Position numbers and translations under genes: made by a program. Shown in pieces: positions 62,301 to 64,000 of a stretch of 64,000 bases of DNA. A model generated the notes under the pieces. The model saw nothing but the letters and a program-made list of their open reading frames with translations, was not told the origin of the DNA and did no database searches. Each line of letters opens with the position of its first letter. Positions within the stretch are counted from its first letter, which is position 1. This DNA comes from E44-bin32 sp034430795 (GTDB lineage Bacteria > Chloroflexota > Anaerolineae > Anaerolineales > E44-bin32): the NCBI GenBank assembly GCA_034430795.1, contig DAOUDJ010000016.1:13539-77538 (forward strand), given 5' to 3'.

Positions 62301-62486
62301 TCACCCGAACAGAGCGAACATTAACATGAGTGTTCCGATGCCCATCAATAAAATGCCTGTGATATTGTTGCGCCTACGGTTTAATAGGTACAGAAGGCCA
62401 ACAAACATTAGAAAAGGACCGCCAATCAATAACGTAAGATAGCCCAGGTCAATCACCCTCCAACTTTGAGTTTTTTCCTTAGCCAT
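62301..62486 (-). CDS. Small two-TM membrane protein
   Basis: A 61-residue protein with two hydrophobic helices (LTLLIGGPFLMFVGLLYLLN and ITGILLMGIGTLMLMFALFG) joined by a basic RRRNN turn. The ATG at 62486 is preferred; the longer frame to 62717 runs through repeat sequence. No recognised family. Confidence 0.55.
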   Translation of the reverse strand: MAKEKTQSWRVIDLGYLTLLIGGPFLMFVGLLYLLNRRRNNITGILLMGIGTLMLMFALFG

Positions 62487-62582
62487 CTCAAGAAATTTCA
62501 AGACCCGACAAGTGTGCCCTGGAGGCTCTGAGTTAACTTGCTCAATACACTTACCTGTGTGCATCTCGGCTATCGCATCATA

Positions 62583-62710
62583 TCGTCTCCCTCGCGAAGC
62601 ATCCTGTAGGGGCGAAGCAAAGCGGAGAGGGGTTTGGGGGGCCTTGTCCCCCGGGCTCGCTCCGCGCCCCTCGCGCAGCATTCTGTAAGGAAGCACAGCG
62701 ACGCGTCCCG
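62583..62710 (+). repeat. Interspersed GC-rich element (family B, partial copy)
   Basis: CGCGAAGCATCCTGTAGGGG and GCGGAGAGGGGTTTGGGGG match the head of the 60210 element; a second head-like CGCGCAGCATTCTGTAAGG follows at 62671. No core (CGGCAATCCCAGCA) is present. Confidence 0.65.
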
Positions 62711-62746
62711 AAGCCAAAGAAGGAGCGGATACCCGAAGTGTTCAGG

Positions 62747-63814
62747 TCAAACATGTGCATCGATCATGTACAAATCCTTGGTGAACTGTGAGGTATCAGA
62801 ATCTATCTTTGGTATTTCAACCGTGGTCGCGGAATGAAAACTAGATTTCTCAAGCATTGACACTATTTCCTGAGCTGTGGGATAGGAGAAATCCGGGTCT
62901 TTTAATGAACCTTGAAGTGCCCATGATATCCGTGAATAGGGAGCCATTCCCTTCTCTGGTGCGAATTGATCGATGATCACATATCGACCACCTGGATTTA
63001 GCGTCTCTCTTATCTTCTTAAACAATTTTTCGCTGTAAATACCCACGTCGCATTCTATGACCATATCAAAACCTGCGGGCAATTTCTCATGGATGAAATC
63101 CGCTGGGTGAAATATTAATCTATCCTCAAAGGAGTGTTCTACAGCAAGCTCGCACCCGGCACTGCATACGTTTGGAATGTCTACAACCGTTGCGCTTAGA
63201 TGCGCATTTCGGCGGAGCAAAGCCATTGAAATAACACCAGAGCCGCCTCCCAAGTCCATTAGCAAATTTATTTCGCACATATCCAACATCGCACCGATAG
63301 TTTCCGCTAATTGTTGATGCAGCTCAAACAGCATGCGTGTGAACTGACGAGCTCTAACTGGATCCTCGTTCATTCGCTCCAGATACTGCGGTGGATCTAA
63401 TCCGGCAACGTCCCACAAGGATCCCGGGTAACGAAAGTGATCTGTTAGAAATTGAAAGACCGGAGACACTTCTCTTGACTCCTTTGCCAACAATGCCCAC
63501 GTTTCCTGGCTGTAGGAATCAATAATTGCTGATCGCGCCTTAGCCGATACTGAAAATCCTTTTTGTGATTGCGCTAAAAGACCTATTTTGCATAGGTACT
63601 GCAGCCAGTACTGACATCTATTTACGGGTAGCTGGAGAAATCCCGCAATTTTTTTCCCGCTCTGGATCCCCTGAAGAAGATACCAGAATAAACCGAGTTC
63701 CATTGCTGCAGAAAGAGCAGATGATGCTTGATATGAGTCAAGCAGACCCAACACTTCGTCTGTATCTGTTTGTGTTTCTTCTTCTTTTTTGTAGGATTTG
63801 TTCATGATACACAT
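62747..63814 (-). CDS. SAM-dependent O-methyltransferase (acetylserotonin-OMT-like)
   Basis: A 355-residue class-I methyltransferase with a winged-helix-like N-terminal dimerisation domain (LLDSYQASSALSAAMELGLF) and a SAM motif LLMDLGGGSGVISMALLRR, then ADFIHEKLPAGFDMVIECDV and GGRYVIIDQFAPE. Such enzymes methylate hydroxyl groups of secondary metabolites. Two starts are possible (63814 or 63805), neither with a clear RBS. Confidence 0.82.
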   Translation of the reverse strand: MCIMNKSYKKEEETQTDTDEVLGLLDSYQASSALSAAMELGLFWYLLQGIQSGKKIAGFLQLPVNRCQYWLQYLCKIGLLAQSQKGFSVSAKARSAIIDSYSQETWALLAKESREVSPVFQFLTDHFRYPGSLWDVAGLDPPQYLERMNEDPVRARQFTRMLFELHQQLAETIGAMLDMCEINLLMDLGGGSGVISMALLRRNAHLSATVVDIPNVCSAGCELAVEHSFEDRLIFHPADFIHEKLPAGFDMVIECDVGIYSEKLFKKIRETLNPGGRYVIIDQFAPEKGMAPYSRISWALQGSLKDPDFSYPTAQEIVSMLEKSSFHSATTVEIPKIDSDTSQFTKDLYMIDAHV

Positions 63815-63860
63815 CCAAAGGGGAGATTACGAAATCGGAGACAGAACAGAATCACGATAC

Positions 63861-63990
63861 CCAACGGTTTCGAGTGGGAGCGCCTAGGTTCGGTCCGTCA
63901 CCAGCAATCCCAGCACCCCCATCATACAACTAAGATAGCAAATCGCGCAGCATCCCTCGCGAAGCATACCCCAAGTGTGCGGTCTTCCTC
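63861..63990 (+). repeat. Interspersed GC-rich element (family B, copy at window end)
   Basis: CCAACGGTTTCGAG, GCGCCTAGGTTCGGTCCGTC and CAGCAATCCCAGCACCCCCA match 60320-60370, followed by CGCGCAGCATCCCTCGCGAA. Confidence 0.7.
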
Positions 63991-64000
63991 GAAAATTCTC

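Noticed and set aside
59047..62717. Short ORFs such as those within 59047-59353, 60156-60429 and 62578-62760
   Set aside because: They are translations of the interspersed repeats, recurring as similar SPQGQG-type peptides in different copies.
1..64000. CRISPR array, tRNA or rRNA genes
   Set aside because: No regularly spaced repeats, T-loop-like GGTTCGAATCC contexts with paired arms, or rRNA-like stretches were found by eye; a covariance-model search was not possible.

Overview
The window looks like one contig of a strictly anaerobic, probably Chloroflexota (Anaerolineae-like) bacterium. This is inferred from gene content only: ferredoxin-dependent 2-oxoacid oxidoreductases, Hdr/Etf electron-transfer proteins, a menaquinone-type prenyltransferase, a fused NuoCD, Thr/Pro-rich LysM and lipoprotein linkers, a MalT/BTAD-type regulator, and many short GC-rich interspersed repeats. 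I found no rRNA, tRNA, CRISPR array or prophage.

Layout. 1-347: end of a decayed REP-associated transposase between two hairpins. 348-9587 (minus): a tight eight-gene operon, korD-korA-korB-korC-hdrA-hdrD-etfA-etfB. 9778-19533 (plus): a divergent operon behind a good sigma70 promoter, encoding a citryl-CoA-synthetase-like pair (the large subunit carries a C-terminal ferredoxin domain), a citryl-CoA-lyase-like protein, an HD-domain protein, aconitase/isopropylmalate-dehydratase-like large and small subunits, an MFS carrier, an isocitrate-dehydrogenase-like enzyme and an MmgE/PrpD protein. Together the two operons could carry succinyl-CoA to 2-oxoglutarate, isocitrate, citrate, citryl-CoA and then acetyl-CoA plus oxaloacetate, or the reverse. 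That is the ferredoxin-dependent half of a reductive (or reversed oxidative) TCA cycle, coupled to an Hdr/Etf electron-transfer unit. This pathway is my inference; the substrates are not proven by sequence.

19.6-35.7 kb: a mixed set with a phosphoesterase, a ParB-like/tandem-Usp fusion, a MenA-like UbiA prenyltransferase, DinB, an enoyl-CoA isomerase-like protein, small lipoproteins, GNAT, a mono-haem cytochrome lipoprotein, and a large ATPase/TPR/BTAD regulator followed by a 14-residue ORF and a 96-residue protein resembling NHLP-type leader proteins. 36.1-39.3 kb: a second, two-subunit 2-oxoacid:ferredoxin oxidoreductase with a tiny GntR-like HTH gene upstream. 39.6-47.1 kb: a YdcF-like/HD gene pair, a zinc-ribbon/LysM surface protein, a selenocysteine-containing SelD (in-frame UGA plus SECIS-like hairpin), a polytopic protein paralogous to one at 33.6 kb, an ornithine-cyclodeaminase-family enzyme and a cobalamin-binding-like protein. 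47.1-55.1 kb (minus): an M20/PIG-L/PSP1 group, then nuoB-nuoCD-nuoI with a small Cys-rich protein and an Mrp ATPase. 55.2-64 kb: accessory genes (GNAT, hydrolase, lipoprotein, methyltransferases, degenerate guanylate-kinase-like protein, frameshifted MFS carrier) separated by repeated GC-rich elements all in the same orientation.
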